A DNA stretch of 64,000 nt from JBFHIZ01 sp041596215 (GCA_041596215.1 JBFHIZ010000007.1:1-64000); one strand, 5' to 3'; numbered from the stretch's first letter, positions 44,683 to 53,888 are shown. Numbers and translations are program-made. The notes: generated by a model not told the origin, from the letters alone.

Positions 44683-45753
44683 TTAATAAATGTATTTTGT
44701 AAGATAGGAACTGCCATCACCAATAAAATTTTCTAAATCTTCACCAGGAGTACTTGCTGCAAAAGTTGGGTCCATTAATTTCCAATTTTTTCCATCAAAC
44801 TGGATAATACCGTTCACCCAACCAATATCTTGGATATAAGTGCTAATCCAAGCATGATATGCTTCGCCAACATATCCGACTTCAAGCCTTGCTGGAATTC
44901 GCTGACTTCTTAGCATGGCAACCATTAAAGAAGCATAATCTAAACAAATACCGGTTTTTAGAGCAAGGGTTGTATCTGGATCAGGTAAATAACCACTTTG
45001 TACAGCGGTTGCTTTTGAGTAATCGTAGGAAACATTTGTGATAATATAATTATAAACTGCAGATACCACATCTAAATCATTATCAGCTATTTTTGCAAGT
45101 TCTTTTGCTTTTGCAACAGAAGTAGAAGCAGAATTAAAAGCGACATATTGGTTAGGGTATAAAAAGGGACCAAAAGTATTGGTTAACGAAACGGATATGG
45201 TTTCAAATTGAGCCGTAGAATATTGGTCGCCAGTTACGTTTTCATAAATAGTCAGATCATAAGATCCACTTCCAGAGGATAAAGGGAAAACTTCATTTCC
45301 ACCATGTAAATCGTAAGTATAAATAATGCCATCGGAACCAGTAATTCGAAATTTAACTTTTGCGGAGGAACCATAATAATTTGCAATTATATAACCTTCA
45401 GAGGCATTGGAAGCATCGATGGTGGAAACGCTAGAAGAATACACAATTGTGCCATCAGCTGACGGAACGGGGCAATGCGAGGTGTTATCTCTCGTGCCGA
45501 CTTCTGGTTCAGGAGTTGGAGTAGACGTTGGAGTCACGGTGGGTGTGGGTTCTACCGTAGGTTCTATGGAAGAATCAACGATTGCAGAAGGGGTTGCTTC
45601 TGCCATTGGTTCAACAATAGGAGAAGGCATTTCCGTTTCCATGCTAACTGATGCAGCGGAAGATTCAGTTGTCGAGTCTGAAGCTTCTTTTACACAAGCA
45701 AATAATAATAAGGATAAAAGAAAAATCAAACAACAAGTATATATTTTTTTCAT
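44683..45753 (-). CDS. lipoprotein with transglutaminase-like domain
   Basis: 356 residues. A lipoprotein signal with lipobox LLFAC (Cys20), a Thr/Pro/Glu-rich linker (residues 30-90), a small beta domain and a C-terminal transglutaminase-like domain. The catalytic triad is visible: Cys in TGICLDYASL, His in AYHAWI and Asp in KLMDPTF. Such domains act as proteases or cross-linkers at the cell surface. Place inside the GspF/ECF operon suggests a surface function linked with the filament. AGGAGT ribosome site. Confidence 0.82.
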   Translation of the reverse strand: MKKIYTCCLIFLLSLLLFACVKEASDSTTESSAASVSMETEMPSPIVEPMAEATPSAIVDSSIEPTVEPTPTVTPTSTPTPEPEVGTRDNTSHCPVPSADGTIVYSSSVSTIDASNASEGYIIANYYGSSAKVKFRITGSDGIIYTYDLHGGNEVFPLSSGSGSYDLTIYENVTGDQYSTAQFETISVSLTNTFGPFLYPNQYVAFNSASTSVAKAKELAKIADNDLDVVSAVYNYIITNVSYDYSKATAVQSGYLPDPDTTLALKTGICLDYASLMVAMLRSQRIPARLEVGYVGEAYHAWISTYIQDIGWVNGIIQFDGKNWKLMDPTFAASTPGEDLENFIGDGSSYLTKYIY

Positions 45754-45770
45754 ATGAATACTCCTAGCAA

Positions 45771-46277
45771 TTATTTATTAGGGGAAATAATTAAATGTAA
45801 ATATTCGCCATATTCATCACAGAGATAAAGATGAATCGTAACGCCTGTATAGGCGAAAACAAGATGGGTTGGATTAGTATGGTCAATAAGGGCTAAACTA
45901 CGCTGGCCGTTGGTGTCAAGAGAATAACAAGAGGGTGCATAATAGTTAGCTTCTTCAAAGGTTAAATGAATGAATTTTTCAGTAACAAAATGGTCAACGA
46001 TATGTAAAGAAGATTTATTATATTCTGTTTCGATATTTGTACTTGTTCGTAAGGTGAACAGTGGAATAAAAATGAGAGCAAGGATCATAATTAGTGTTGT
46101 GAATTTACAGATACAGGTAAGTCTAGTATCTGCTTTTCTGCGCAGTACAATTTTATCAAAAGGAATGGTATTGGGTTCTTTTTCGCAAGCAGCAAATACA
46201 TTTTGCAGAGTGTCATTCGCGGAAGCCATATCCATTTTATATATTTTTTTTCTATGAAATAAATTTTTGATATTCAA
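45771..46277 (-). CDS. probable membrane anti-sigma factor partner
   Basis: 168 residues from a TTG start at 46277, which has a perfect AGGAGGTG with a five-base spacer; the longer frame starting inside the sigma gene has no ribosome site. An N-terminal cytosolic part (about 65 residues), one membrane helix (about 67-86) and an extracellular domain form the usual anti-sigma layout. The gene follows an ECF sigma factor gene directly. No zinc-binding HxxxCxxC motif is present, so it is not a ZAS-type anti-sigma factor. Role inferred from context. Confidence 0.55.
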   Translation of the reverse strand: MNIKNLFHRKKIYKMDMASANDTLQNVFAACEKEPNTIPFDKIVLRRKADTRLTCICKFTTLIMILALIFIPLFTLRTSTNIETEYNKSSLHIVDHFVTEKFIHLTFEEANYYAPSCYSLDTNGQRSLALIDHTNPTHLVFAYTGVTIHLYLCDEYGEYLHLIISPNK

Positions 46278-46288
46278 CGAGACACCTC

Positions 46289-46846
46289 CTATTCTTTCAT
46301 TAAAGTACATAATGTTTTTTCTGCAGAAAGCAAATGCCTTTTTACGGTACTTTTGCTTACATCGGTTGCACTTGCAATATCATCAAGTTTCATATTATTA
46401 TAGTATTTTAAAATAATTAATTCTTTTTCTAAAGGTGGTAATTGATTTATTGCTATTTTCAGCCGAATAGAAATATCTTCTTTCAAAGCATGGGGCTCTG
46501 GATTGTTATAGACATGGTCATCACTAAATAATTCGAGAATGGAATCTTCTATAATGCCATATTTTTCATTACGACGCTTAACAATGTCATAACATACATG
46601 AAAAGATATTTGGTTTAACCAAGCAATAAAAAGCATAGGATCATTTAGTTTTGTTATATTTTTGAGCACAGAAATATAAACTTCTTGTACGGCATCTTGA
46701 GCAAGATAAGTGTCGTGTAAGTAGTGACAAGCATAGTTGTATACTTTGTTATATGTTAGAGAGTATAATTCCGCAAATGCATCACTGTCATCTTTTTGAG
46801 CACGGATAACTAATTGCGAAAAATATTCATGATTCGGTTCTTTCAT
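46289..46846 (-). CDS. ECF-type RNA polymerase sigma factor
   Basis: 185 residues. Sigma region 2 is seen as DAFAELYSLTYNKVYNYACH and DAVQEVYISVLKNI, with AWLNQISFHVCYDIVKRR (landmark IVKRR); region 4 is LPPLEKELIILKYYNNMKLDDIA followed by the helix-turn-helix VSKSTVKRHLLSAEKTL. It should direct transcription of this operon or of surface genes. It is flanked by a GGDEF-like membrane protein and a probable anti-sigma factor. Confidence 0.9.
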   Translation of the reverse strand: MKEPNHEYFSQLVIRAQKDDSDAFAELYSLTYNKVYNYACHYLHDTYLAQDAVQEVYISVLKNITKLNDPMLFIAWLNQISFHVCYDIVKRRNEKYGIIEDSILELFSDDHVYNNPEPHALKEDISIRLKIAINQLPPLEKELIILKYYNNMKLDDIASATDVSKSTVKRHLLSAEKTLCTLMKE

Positions 46847-46861
46847 ATTTTCCCTTTTTAC

Positions 46862-47560
46862 TTACTTGATACTTGCTTTTTTATAGGTTAGCGTTACTAA
46901 ATCAGAAAGCTTAGATACTTTCACATCGGAATTTAATAGATAAAAGAAGTCGATGTCAATTTTAGGTGAATTAGGAATAGATAATTTTGGCAGTGCATTA
47001 ATGATATCGTTATGAAAGTTCTTCATAGTTTCATTTGTACAATCATCAAATACTGCAAGAAATTCATTTCCACCATTTCTTCCAACAAAACCGTATTTGT
47101 CGCCAATGGACTCTAACAATTGGCAAATGTCCTTAATAATAATATCACCAGCTTCGTATCCAAGGGTAGAGTTGATCACTTCAAGGTTCTTAATGGAGAG
47201 AAGAGCACAACCTAAATTTGACAAGTCTTTACCTACCTGATAAGTTTGGAAAACGGTATCAAAACCATGGCGGTTAGGAATCCCAGTAAGTTCATCTAAA
47301 TAGGCTTCCCGTTTTAAAGCGTGTTCTTGTTGGATGTAAAGTTCCATTTTACGGAAATCATATAAAAGAAAACAAAAGGAAACAAGTAAAACGAGCCAAG
47401 CCATACCGAATACTAAAAATAGAGAAGTGCTGGTTAAAATATTGGAACGAATGGTTGGATTATAAAAATAGAAGGAAAAAAACACGACGGTAAGTATGAT
47501 TAGTATAATTAATTGAATTTGCTTGTATTGCCGATAATATTTCAATAAACTCTGATCCAT
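46862..47560 (-). CDS. membrane protein with GGDEF domain altered to GGNEF
   Basis: 232 residues: two membrane helices (about 15-32 and 42-66), a linker and a GGDEF domain from LDELTGIPNRHGFD onwards. The signature loop reads GRNGGNEFLAVF, with Asn in place of the catalytic Asp/Glu, and the RxxD I-site is absent. Diguanylate cyclase activity is therefore doubtful. The domain may bind GTP or act as a regulator. First gene of the nine-gene minus operon, under its own promoter. GGGGG ribosome site. Confidence 0.78.
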   Translation of the reverse strand: MDQSLLKYYRQYKQIQLIILIILTVVFFSFYFYNPTIRSNILTSTSLFLVFGMAWLVLLVSFCFLLYDFRKMELYIQQEHALKREAYLDELTGIPNRHGFDTVFQTYQVGKDLSNLGCALLSIKNLEVINSTLGYEAGDIIIKDICQLLESIGDKYGFVGRNGGNEFLAVFDDCTNETMKNFHNDIINALPKLSIPNSPKIDIDFFYLLNSDVKVSKLSDLVTLTYKKASIK

Positions 47561-47620
47561 AATATCCCCCTTTATATGTAAATAGAATTTAATGTTAATG
47601 TTTAAAAATTAGATACGTTT

Positions 47621-47649
47621 AGTATACATTATAATGAAAAAAAAACCAA
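47621..47649 (-). promoter_or_regulatory. possible promoter of the GGDEF-ECF-GspF operon
   Basis: Read on minus: TTGGTT, 17 bases, TATACT, about 60 bases before the first gene. The -35 box deviates from consensus. Confidence 0.5.
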
Positions 47650-47711
47650 TATTTTGACCTTTTTTTTATTTAAATAGAGTCTTATTATATAGAAGAAAGA
47701 AAGAGGTAATG

Positions 47712-48104
47712 ATGAAAAAATTAATTTTTGGATTATTAATTATAATAAGCATCCCATTCGTTTTTGCATTTGCCTCAAATGCACAGGCTATTCAAGAAGA
47801 GACAGAATATAATATAGTAATTATAGATAATGGAGAAGAAGTTCCACTTGCAGCAGAAATGACAGGGCAACCGCTGGTTTCTTTTGCGACGATACCGATT
47901 CTTTTTCTATTTATTATGATTATTGCAATTATGGTAACTTATATTATACAATGCCATAAATATAGAGAACGAATACGAGCACTTTTTCAAAAGGATAGTA
48001 GGACTAAAAAAATAGGAATTGTGCTTAATTGGAATTTATTTCATTTAAAAGATTTAGAAAATGAACTAGAAAATTATATCGCATCATCTATTCGAATGGA
48101 ATAA
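47712..48104 (+). CDS. small secreted or membrane protein of unknown function
   Basis: 130 residues: an N-terminal signal peptide (ending near NAQAIQ), a short extracellular acidic part, one strong membrane helix (about 60-80) and a basic cytosolic tail of about 50 residues. A neighbouring ATG at 47709 is too close to the AGAGGT ribosome site. It stands alone, divergent from the GGDEF-ECF operon and just upstream of the rpsL promoter. I do not recognise the family. A link with the divergent operon is possible. Confidence 0.6.
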   Translation: MKKLIFGLLIIISIPFVFAFASNAQAIQEETEYNIVIIDNGEEVPLAAEMTGQPLVSFATIPILFLFIMIIAIMVTYIIQCHKYRERIRALFQKDSRTKKIGIVLNWNLFHLKDLENELENYIASSIRME

Positions 48105-48183
48105 ATGAAACGAAATGAGTGTTAATATATAGAAGGGAAGGATTCTAGGAAGGGGTTCTTCCTATTATATTGTAAAAAACAGG

Positions 48184-48212
48184 TTGACAAGAGCAAATAA
48201 GAAAAGTATAAT
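48184..48212 (+). promoter_or_regulatory. sigma-A promoter of rpsL-rpsG-fusA
   Basis: TTGACA, 17 bases, TATAAT: a perfect consensus promoter, 83 bases before rpsL. Confidence 0.93.
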
Positions 48213-48294
48213 TATCTAGCATGTGGGAAAATGTGTTCTATTATAATGCTTTTTTCACAGAAACTATAATTTATATCACAGGAGGTGAATCAGA

Positions 48295-48714
48295 ATGCCA
48301 ACATTTAACCAGTTAGTAAGAAAAGGTAGACAGACCGTAACAAAAAAATCGACAGCACCAGCTCTAGGAAGAAGCTATAACTCTTTAAATAAAAAGAGTA
48401 CTGCAGTATCTTCTCCACAAAAGAGAGGTGTATGTACAGCTGTTAAGACTGCTACACCTAAAAAACCTAACTCAGCTCTTAGAAAAATCGCAAGAGTTCG
48501 TCTTTCAAACGGAATAGAAGTTACAAGCTATATTCCAGGAGAAGGCCATAATTTACAAGAACATAGTGTTGTACTTGTAAGAGGAGGTAGAGTTAAAGAC
48601 TTACCAGGAACAAGATACCATGTTATTAGAGGTACACTTGATACTGCAGGAGTTGCTAACAGACGTCAAGCTCGTTCTAAATATGGAGCGAAGAGACCAA
48701 AAGCTGCAAAATAA
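48295..48714 (+). CDS. rpsL: 30S ribosomal protein S12
   Basis: S12 shapes the decoding centre. 139 residues, with PTFNQLVRKGRQTV, PKKPNSALRK and GRVKDLPGTRYH. The two lysines whose change gives streptomycin resistance (in PKKPNS and GRVKDLPG) are present, so a sensitive form is expected. AGGAGGTGA ribosome site. Confidence 0.98.
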   Translation: MPTFNQLVRKGRQTVTKKSTAPALGRSYNSLNKKSTAVSSPQKRGVCTAVKTATPKKPNSALRKIARVRLSNGIEVTSYIPGEGHNLQEHSVVLVRGGRVKDLPGTRYHVIRGTLDTAGVANRRQARSKYGAKRPKAAK

Positions 48715-48868
48715 TATTATTTTGCATGTACCACAGTTAAATAAATGTTAGTGTTGGAGTTCAGATTCAAAAGCACCTCGTACAAAGTTATTATTTGTTA
48801 AAAAGTGTTTAGATAAAGAAACAGACACGAACACAAGTTATTTGTGAGTACCGATGATTTATTGACAC

Positions 48869-48889
48869 GAAAGCAAGTATATTGCTTTC
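48869..48889 (+). promoter_or_regulatory. hairpin in the rpsL-rpsG gap
   Basis: GAAAGCAA and TTGCTTTC pair perfectly around GTATA, 12 bases before the rpsG ribosome site. No T run follows, so it is not a terminator; it could be an S7 autoregulatory site or an RNA processing signal. The rest of the 199-base gap shows nothing clear. Confidence 0.4.
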
Positions 48890-48913
48890 AATCATAATAA
48901 GGAGGGAAGAACC

Positions 48914-49384
48914 GTGCCACGTAAAGGACATATTCAAAAAAGAGAAGTATTAGCAGATCCTTTATACAACAATAAAGTGGTTACCAAACTTATCAATAAC
49001 ATTATGTTAGATGGTAAAAGAGGAATCGCTCAAAAAATTGTATATGGAGCGTTTGAAAGAATTGAAGCAAAAGCTGAAAAACCTGCTATGGAAGTATTCC
49101 AAGAAGCAATGAACAATATCATGCCAGTATTAGAAGTTAAAGCTAGACGTATTGGTGGAGCCACATATCAAGTACCTATTGAAGTTAGACCCGAAAGAAG
49201 ACAGGCATTAGCACTTCGTTGGCTTACTTTGTATTCTCGCAAAAGAGGAGAAAAAACAATGGAAGAGAGACTAGCAAACGAAATTCTTGATGCTGCAAGT
49301 AACAATGGTGCTGCATTCAAAAAGAAGGAAGATATGCATAAAATGGCTGAGGCGAATAAAGCGTTCGCTCACTATAGATTCTAA
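48914..49384 (+). CDS. rpsG: 30S ribosomal protein S7
   Basis: S7 starts assembly of the 30S head. 156 residues, exact family length, starting PRKGHIQKREVLADPLYNN, with RRIGGATYQVPIEVRPERRQALALRWL (landmarks GGATYQVPIEV) in the core. GTG start behind AAGGAGGG. fusA follows after 14 bases. Confidence 0.98.
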   Translation: MPRKGHIQKREVLADPLYNNKVVTKLINNIMLDGKRGIAQKIVYGAFERIEAKAEKPAMEVFQEAMNNIMPVLEVKARRIGGATYQVPIEVRPERRQALALRWLTLYSRKRGEKTMEERLANEILDAASNNGAAFKKKEDMHKMAEANKAFAHYRF

Positions 49385-49398
49385 AAGGAGGAATTACC

Positions 49399-51516
49399 TT
49401 GGCTGGAAGACAATATCCATTAGAAAGAACAAGAAATATCGGTATTATGGCGCATATTGATGCAGGTAAAACTACATTAACAGAGCGTATCTTATTTTAT
49501 ACCGGTGTGAATTATAAAATTGGTGATACCCATGAAGGTACTGCTACCATGGACTGGATGGAACAAGAGCAGGAAAGAGGTATCACGATTACATCTGCAG
49601 CGACAACATGTCACTGGACGTTGCATGATCATAGTAAAGTAATAAAGGATGCTCCTGAGCACCGCATTAATATTATTGACACACCAGGACACGTAGATTT
49701 TACAGTTGAAGTGGAACGTTCCCTTCGTGTACTTGATGGTGCGGTTGGTGTATTCTGTGCAAAAGGTGGTGTTGAACCACAATCAGAAAATGTATGGCGT
49801 CAGGCAGACACCTATAATGTTCCAAGAATGGCATTTATTAACAAGATGGATATCTTGGGTGCAAATTTTTATGGAGCAGTTGACCAAATTAAAAACAGAT
49901 TAGGTAAAAATGCAATTTGTCTTCAGTTGCCAATTGGTAAAGAAGATGATTTCAAAGGAATTATTGATTTGTTTGAAATGGAAGCATATATCTATGAAGA
50001 TGAAAAAGGTGAAAGTATTTCAATTCAGGAAATCCCTGAAGATATGAAAGAACTTGCTGAAAAATATCATGAAGAATTAATCGAAAAAGTTTGTGAATTA
50101 GATGATGAATTAACGATGCTTTATTTAGAAGGTGAAACGCCTTCGATAGAACAATTAAAAGCTGCCTTACGAAAAGGAACATGTTCCTGTGAAGCGATTC
50201 CAGTTTGTTGTGGAACTGCTTACCGAAATAAGGGAGTTCAAAAATTATTGGATGCAGTAATTGAATATATGCCTTCACCAGTTGATATTCCAGCTATTGA
50301 TGGAACGGACTTAGAAGGAAATCCAGTAATTAGAAAATCTTCTGACGAAGAATCTTTCTCTGCATTAGCATTTAAAATTATGGCAGATCCATTTGTTGGA
50401 AAACTTGCATTTTTCCGTGTATATTCAGGAACAATGAAAGCAGGATCTTACGTATTAAATGCAACAAAGAATAAAAAAGAACGTGTTGGACGTATCTTGC
50501 AGATGCATGCAAATAAAAGAGAAGAATTAGAAATTGTTTACTCTGGTGATATTGCAGCAGCTGTTGGTTTTAAAACGACAACAACGGGTGATACTATTTG
50601 TGATGAAAGAAATCCGGTTATTTTAGAATCCATGGAATTCCCAGAACCAGTTATCGAATTGGCGATTGAACCAAAAACGAAAGCTAGTCAAGGAAAATTG
50701 GGAGAATCTTTAGCAAAACTTGCAGAAGAAGATCCTACATTCCGTGCACATACAGATAAAGAAACGGGACAAACAATTATTGCAGGTATGGGTGAGCTAC
50801 ATTTGGAAATCATCGTAGATAGATTGCTTCGCGAATTTAAAGTAGAAGCAAATGTTGGTGCACCTCAAGTAGCTTATAAAGAAGCAATTACAAAAGAAGT
50901 AGATGTTGATAGCAAATATGCAAAACAATCTGGTGGACGTGGACAATACGGACATTGTAAAGTGAAATTTGAACCTATGGATGCAAATGGAGATGAATTA
51001 TTCTTGTTTGAATCAAAAGTAGTAGGTGGTAATATTCCAAAAGAATACATTCCATCTGTTGGTGCAGGTATTGAAGAAGCTACAAAAGCTGGTATCCTCG
51101 GAGGATTCCCAGTGGTAGGAGTACATGCTACGGTTTATGATGGTTCATATCATGATGTCGATTCTTCGGAAATGGCATTCCACATAGCAGGATCCTTAGC
51201 ATTTAAGGAAGCGATGCAAAAAGCAGAACCAGTATTACTAGAGCCTATTATGAGAGTCGAAGTTACGATGCCTGAAGAATATATGGGTGATGTAATTGGA
51301 GATATTAATTCTCGTCGTGGACGTATTGAAGGTATGGAAGATATTGGAAACGGGAAAATGGTCAGAGGTTATGTTCCACTAGCTGACATGTTCGGATATT
51401 CAACGGATCTTCGTTCTAAAACACAAGGTCGTGGTAATTATTCCATGTTCTTTGAAAAATATGAGCAAGTACCTAAGAGCGTACAAGAAAAAATTCTATC
51501 GGCAAAAGAAAAATAA
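49399..51516 (+). CDS. fusA: elongation factor G
   Basis: EF-G moves tRNA and mRNA through the ribosome. 705 residues with the G motifs AHIDAGKTTLTER (G1), RGITITSAATT (G2), DTPGHVDF (G3), NKMD (G4) and the later domains IV-V (GRGQYGHCKVKFEP, PLADMFGYSTDLRS). It starts at TTG 49399 behind AAGGAGG; no alternative ATG is nearby before the G1 motif, so the rare start is well supported. Confidence 0.98.
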   Translation: MAGRQYPLERTRNIGIMAHIDAGKTTLTERILFYTGVNYKIGDTHEGTATMDWMEQEQERGITITSAATTCHWTLHDHSKVIKDAPEHRINIIDTPGHVDFTVEVERSLRVLDGAVGVFCAKGGVEPQSENVWRQADTYNVPRMAFINKMDILGANFYGAVDQIKNRLGKNAICLQLPIGKEDDFKGIIDLFEMEAYIYEDEKGESISIQEIPEDMKELAEKYHEELIEKVCELDDELTMLYLEGETPSIEQLKAALRKGTCSCEAIPVCCGTAYRNKGVQKLLDAVIEYMPSPVDIPAIDGTDLEGNPVIRKSSDEESFSALAFKIMADPFVGKLAFFRVYSGTMKAGSYVLNATKNKKERVGRILQMHANKREELEIVYSGDIAAAVGFKTTTTGDTICDERNPVILESMEFPEPVIELAIEPKTKASQGKLGESLAKLAEEDPTFRAHTDKETGQTIIAGMGELHLEIIVDRLLREFKVEANVGAPQVAYKEAITKEVDVDSKYAKQSGGRGQYGHCKVKFEPMDANGDELFLFESKVVGGNIPKEYIPSVGAGIEEATKAGILGGFPVVGVHATVYDGSYHDVDSSEMAFHIAGSLAFKEAMQKAEPVLLEPIMRVEVTMPEEYMGDVIGDINSRRGRIEGMEDIGNGKMVRGYVPLADMFGYSTDLRSKTQGRGNYSMFFEKYEQVPKSVQEKILSAKEK

Positions 51517-51545
51517 AGATTTCGAAGAAGCAACTGAAATTATAC

Positions 51546-51574
51546 TTGAAAAACCTTTGGTTATTTAATATAAT
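51546..51574 (+). promoter_or_regulatory. sigma-A promoter of tuf
   Basis: TTGAAA, 17 bases, TATAAT in the 123-base gap between fusA and tuf. It allows extra expression of EF-Tu. Confidence 0.72.
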
Positions 51575-51639
51575 CAGAGGTAGTCAAGTGAAAATAAAAA
51601 ATGAAAATATGATAAGTATATTATTAGGAGGATTTAATA

Positions 51640-52833
51640 ATGGCAAAGGAAAAATTTGACAGATCAAAGACACATTGTAACATTGGAACCATTGGACATG
51701 TTGACCATGGTAAAACAACTTTAACAGCTGCAATTACAAAAACTCTTTCTCAAAGAGTAGACGGTAATGATGCTGTAGATTTCGCAAATATCGATAAAGC
51801 TCCAGAAGAAAGAGAACGTGGAATCACAATTTCAACAGCTCACGTTGAGTATTCAACCAGCAAAAGACATTATGCACATGTTGACTGTCCAGGACATGCT
51901 GATTATGTTAAAAACATGATTACAGGGGCAGCACAAATGGATGGTGCAATTCTAGTTGTTGCAGCTACAGACGGTGTTATGGCTCAAACAAAAGAGCATA
52001 TTTTATTATCACGCCAGGTAGGTGTACCTTACATCGTAGTATTCATGAACAAATGTGATATGGTTGATGATGAAGAAATGTTAGAATTAGTAGAAATGGA
52101 AATTAGAGAATTATTAGATGAATACCAATTCCCAGGAGATGATACACCTGTAATTCGTGGTTCGGCTCTAAAAGCTCTTGAAGATCCTTCAGGAGAATGG
52201 GGAGACAAAATCATGGAATTAATGGATGCTGTTGATTCTTTCATTCCAGATCCACAAAGAGATACAGACAAACCATTTATCATGCCTGTAGAGGATGTAT
52301 TTTCTATCACAGGACGTGGAACTGTTGCAACGGGTAGAGTTGAAGCAGGAACTCTTCATATTTCTGATGAAGTTGAAATCGTTGGAATTAAAGAAGAAAC
52401 AAGAAAAGTTGTTGTTACAGGAATTGAAATGTTCCGTAAATTATTAGACGAAGCACAAGCTGGTGATAACATCGGTGCATTACTTCGTGGTGTAAACAGA
52501 GATGAAATCCAAAGAGGGCAAGTACTTTCAAAACCAGGATCAATCAAATGTCACACAAAATTCACATCCGCTGTTTATGTATTGAAAAAAGAAGAAGGTG
52601 GACGTCATACTCCATTCTTTACTGATTACAGACCACAATTCTATTTCAGAACAACAGATGTAACTGGTGTTTGTCACTTACCAGAAGGTGTTGAAATGTG
52701 TATGCCTGGTGATAACATTGAAATGACAATTGAATTAATTCACCCAATCGCTATGGATAAAGGATTAACATTCGCTATCCGTGAAGGTGGACGTACAGTA
52801 GGTTCAGGACGTGTTGCTGAAATTATTGAATAA
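51640..52833 (+). CDS. tuf: elongation factor Tu
   Basis: EF-Tu carries aminoacyl-tRNA to the ribosome. 397 residues with GHVDHGKTTLTAAIT (G1), RGITISTAHVEY (G2), DCPGHADYVKNMITGAAQMD (landmark DCPGHADYV, G3) and NKCDMVDD (G4). AGGAGGA ribosome site. Terminator behind it. Confidence 0.98.
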   Translation: MAKEKFDRSKTHCNIGTIGHVDHGKTTLTAAITKTLSQRVDGNDAVDFANIDKAPEERERGITISTAHVEYSTSKRHYAHVDCPGHADYVKNMITGAAQMDGAILVVAATDGVMAQTKEHILLSRQVGVPYIVVFMNKCDMVDDEEMLELVEMEIRELLDEYQFPGDDTPVIRGSALKALEDPSGEWGDKIMELMDAVDSFIPDPQRDTDKPFIMPVEDVFSITGRGTVATGRVEAGTLHISDEVEIVGIKEETRKVVVTGIEMFRKLLDEAQAGDNIGALLRGVNRDEIQRGQVLSKPGSIKCHTKFTSAVYVLKKEEGGRHTPFFTDYRPQFYFRTTDVTGVCHLPEGVEMCMPGDNIEMTIELIHPIAMDKGLTFAIREGGRTVGSGRVAEIIE

Positions 52834-52856
52834 TTAAGTTCTCATATGATAAAATT

Positions 52857-52892
52857 ACCGCAATTCCTTAAGAAAGGGATTGCGGTTTTTTA
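52857..52892 (+). terminator. terminator of tuf
   Basis: ACCGCAATTCCTT and AAGGGATTGCGGT pair over 13 positions (one G-T) around AAGA; six T follow. Confidence 0.95.
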
Positions 52893-52983
52893 ATGGAAAT
52901 GGCTTGTTTGAAAGAAGATTGTATTTTTAATAAAAATAGGGGATAATAAAAATGGAATAGAACAAGAAAGTGGAGATAAGAAG

Positions 52984-53439
52984 TTGAAACAAATTAGAAT
53001 ACGAATATGGAAAGATATAAAAAAATACAGGTGGCCAATCCTTGGGTTTTTAATTTATTATGGGATAAGTCATTATTTTTGGGGAGCATATTGTCCAATG
53101 CTTTTAATAACTGGTATTCCTTGTCCAGGATGTGGAATGAGCAGAGCTATATTTTTTGTGTTTACGATGCAGTTTAGTCGTGCATGGGCAATGAATCCAA
53201 TTGCATTTTTATGGGCGCCTTTTCTTCTTCTTTTTTTCATCGTACGATATGTCTTAGGTAAACGTGTTAAAAAAATGCAAGGTTTATTAATTGCTATACT
53301 TTTTGCGACAATTTTATATTATTGTTATCGCATGCTTTTTGTTTTTCCAGCATCGCCTCCTATGGTTTATCGTTATAATAATCTACTTCATTTAATTAGT
53401 TTGGAATACGATAAAATAATTAACGCAATATTATATTAA
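52984..53439 (+). CDS. DUF2752 membrane protein
   Basis: 151 residues with three to four membrane helices. The DUF2752 signature is clear: a short helix, CPMLLITGIPCPGCGMSRA with its Cys-rich turn, then AWAMNPIAFLWAPF. Family function is unknown; the Cys residues may bind metal. TTG start at 52984 with GTGGAG in front. It follows the tuf terminator. It has no obvious functional link to neighbours. Confidence 0.82.
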   Translation: MKQIRIRIWKDIKKYRWPILGFLIYYGISHYFWGAYCPMLLITGIPCPGCGMSRAIFFVFTMQFSRAWAMNPIAFLWAPFLLLFFIVRYVLGKRVKKMQGLLIAILFATILYYCYRMLFVFPASPPMVYRYNNLLHLISLEYDKIINAILY

Positions 53440-53452
53440 TGGGATATTAAAC

Positions 53453-53481
53453 TTGTCAAATTTCATATTTTTTGATAAAAT
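53453..53481 (+). promoter_or_regulatory. sigma-A promoter of the small membrane protein gene
   Basis: TTGTCA, 17 bases, TAAAAT, 39 bases before the ATG at 53521. Confidence 0.6.
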
Positions 53482-53520
53482 TTAAAAGTAAAGTTAACGA
53501 TAATAGAATGAGGGGTAATT

Positions 53521-53877
53521 ATGGATAATAATGAAATGAATACGGATGCAAATGTAAATAATCAAACAGCACAACAGCCGGTCCAACAACCGGTCCAACA
53601 AACGAATAATTACTATAACACAAATTTAGAAGAACCAATTTCGATTGGCTCTTGGTTAGTAACCATGTTAATCATGCTTATTCCTTGTGTGAATATTGTA
53701 ATGGTATTTGTGTGGGCATTTGGAAGTGAAAGTAAGACAAAAGGAAATTTCTTTAAAGCTTACTTAATTATGGCTGCAATTGTAATTGTAATTAATATTG
53801 TGATTTTAGTTGTATTTGGAGCTGCTTTAGCAGGAATGGCAGGTAGTATGGGTTCTTATAATTGGAAGATGTATTAA
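53521..53877 (+). CDS. small membrane protein with Gln/Pro-rich N-terminus
   Basis: 118 residues. A polar N-terminus with a repeated QQPVQQPVQQ segment (about residues 17-28) is followed by two membrane helices (about 43-67 and 78-105) and a short tail. I do not recognise a named family; it resembles small DUF4190-like stress-type proteins encoded nearby. The repeat is encoded by near-identical 12-base units (53572-53604). It has its own promoter and terminator. Confidence 0.65.
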   Translation: MDNNEMNTDANVNNQTAQQPVQQPVQQTNNYYNTNLEEPISIGSWLVTMLIMLIPCVNIVMVFVWAFGSESKTKGNFFKAYLIMAAIVIVINIVILVVFGAALAGMAGSMGSYNWKMY

Positions 53878-53888
53878 GATTGAAATTT

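Noticed and set aside
46862..47560. Active diguanylate cyclase
   Set aside because: The signature reads GGNEF, so activity was not claimed.
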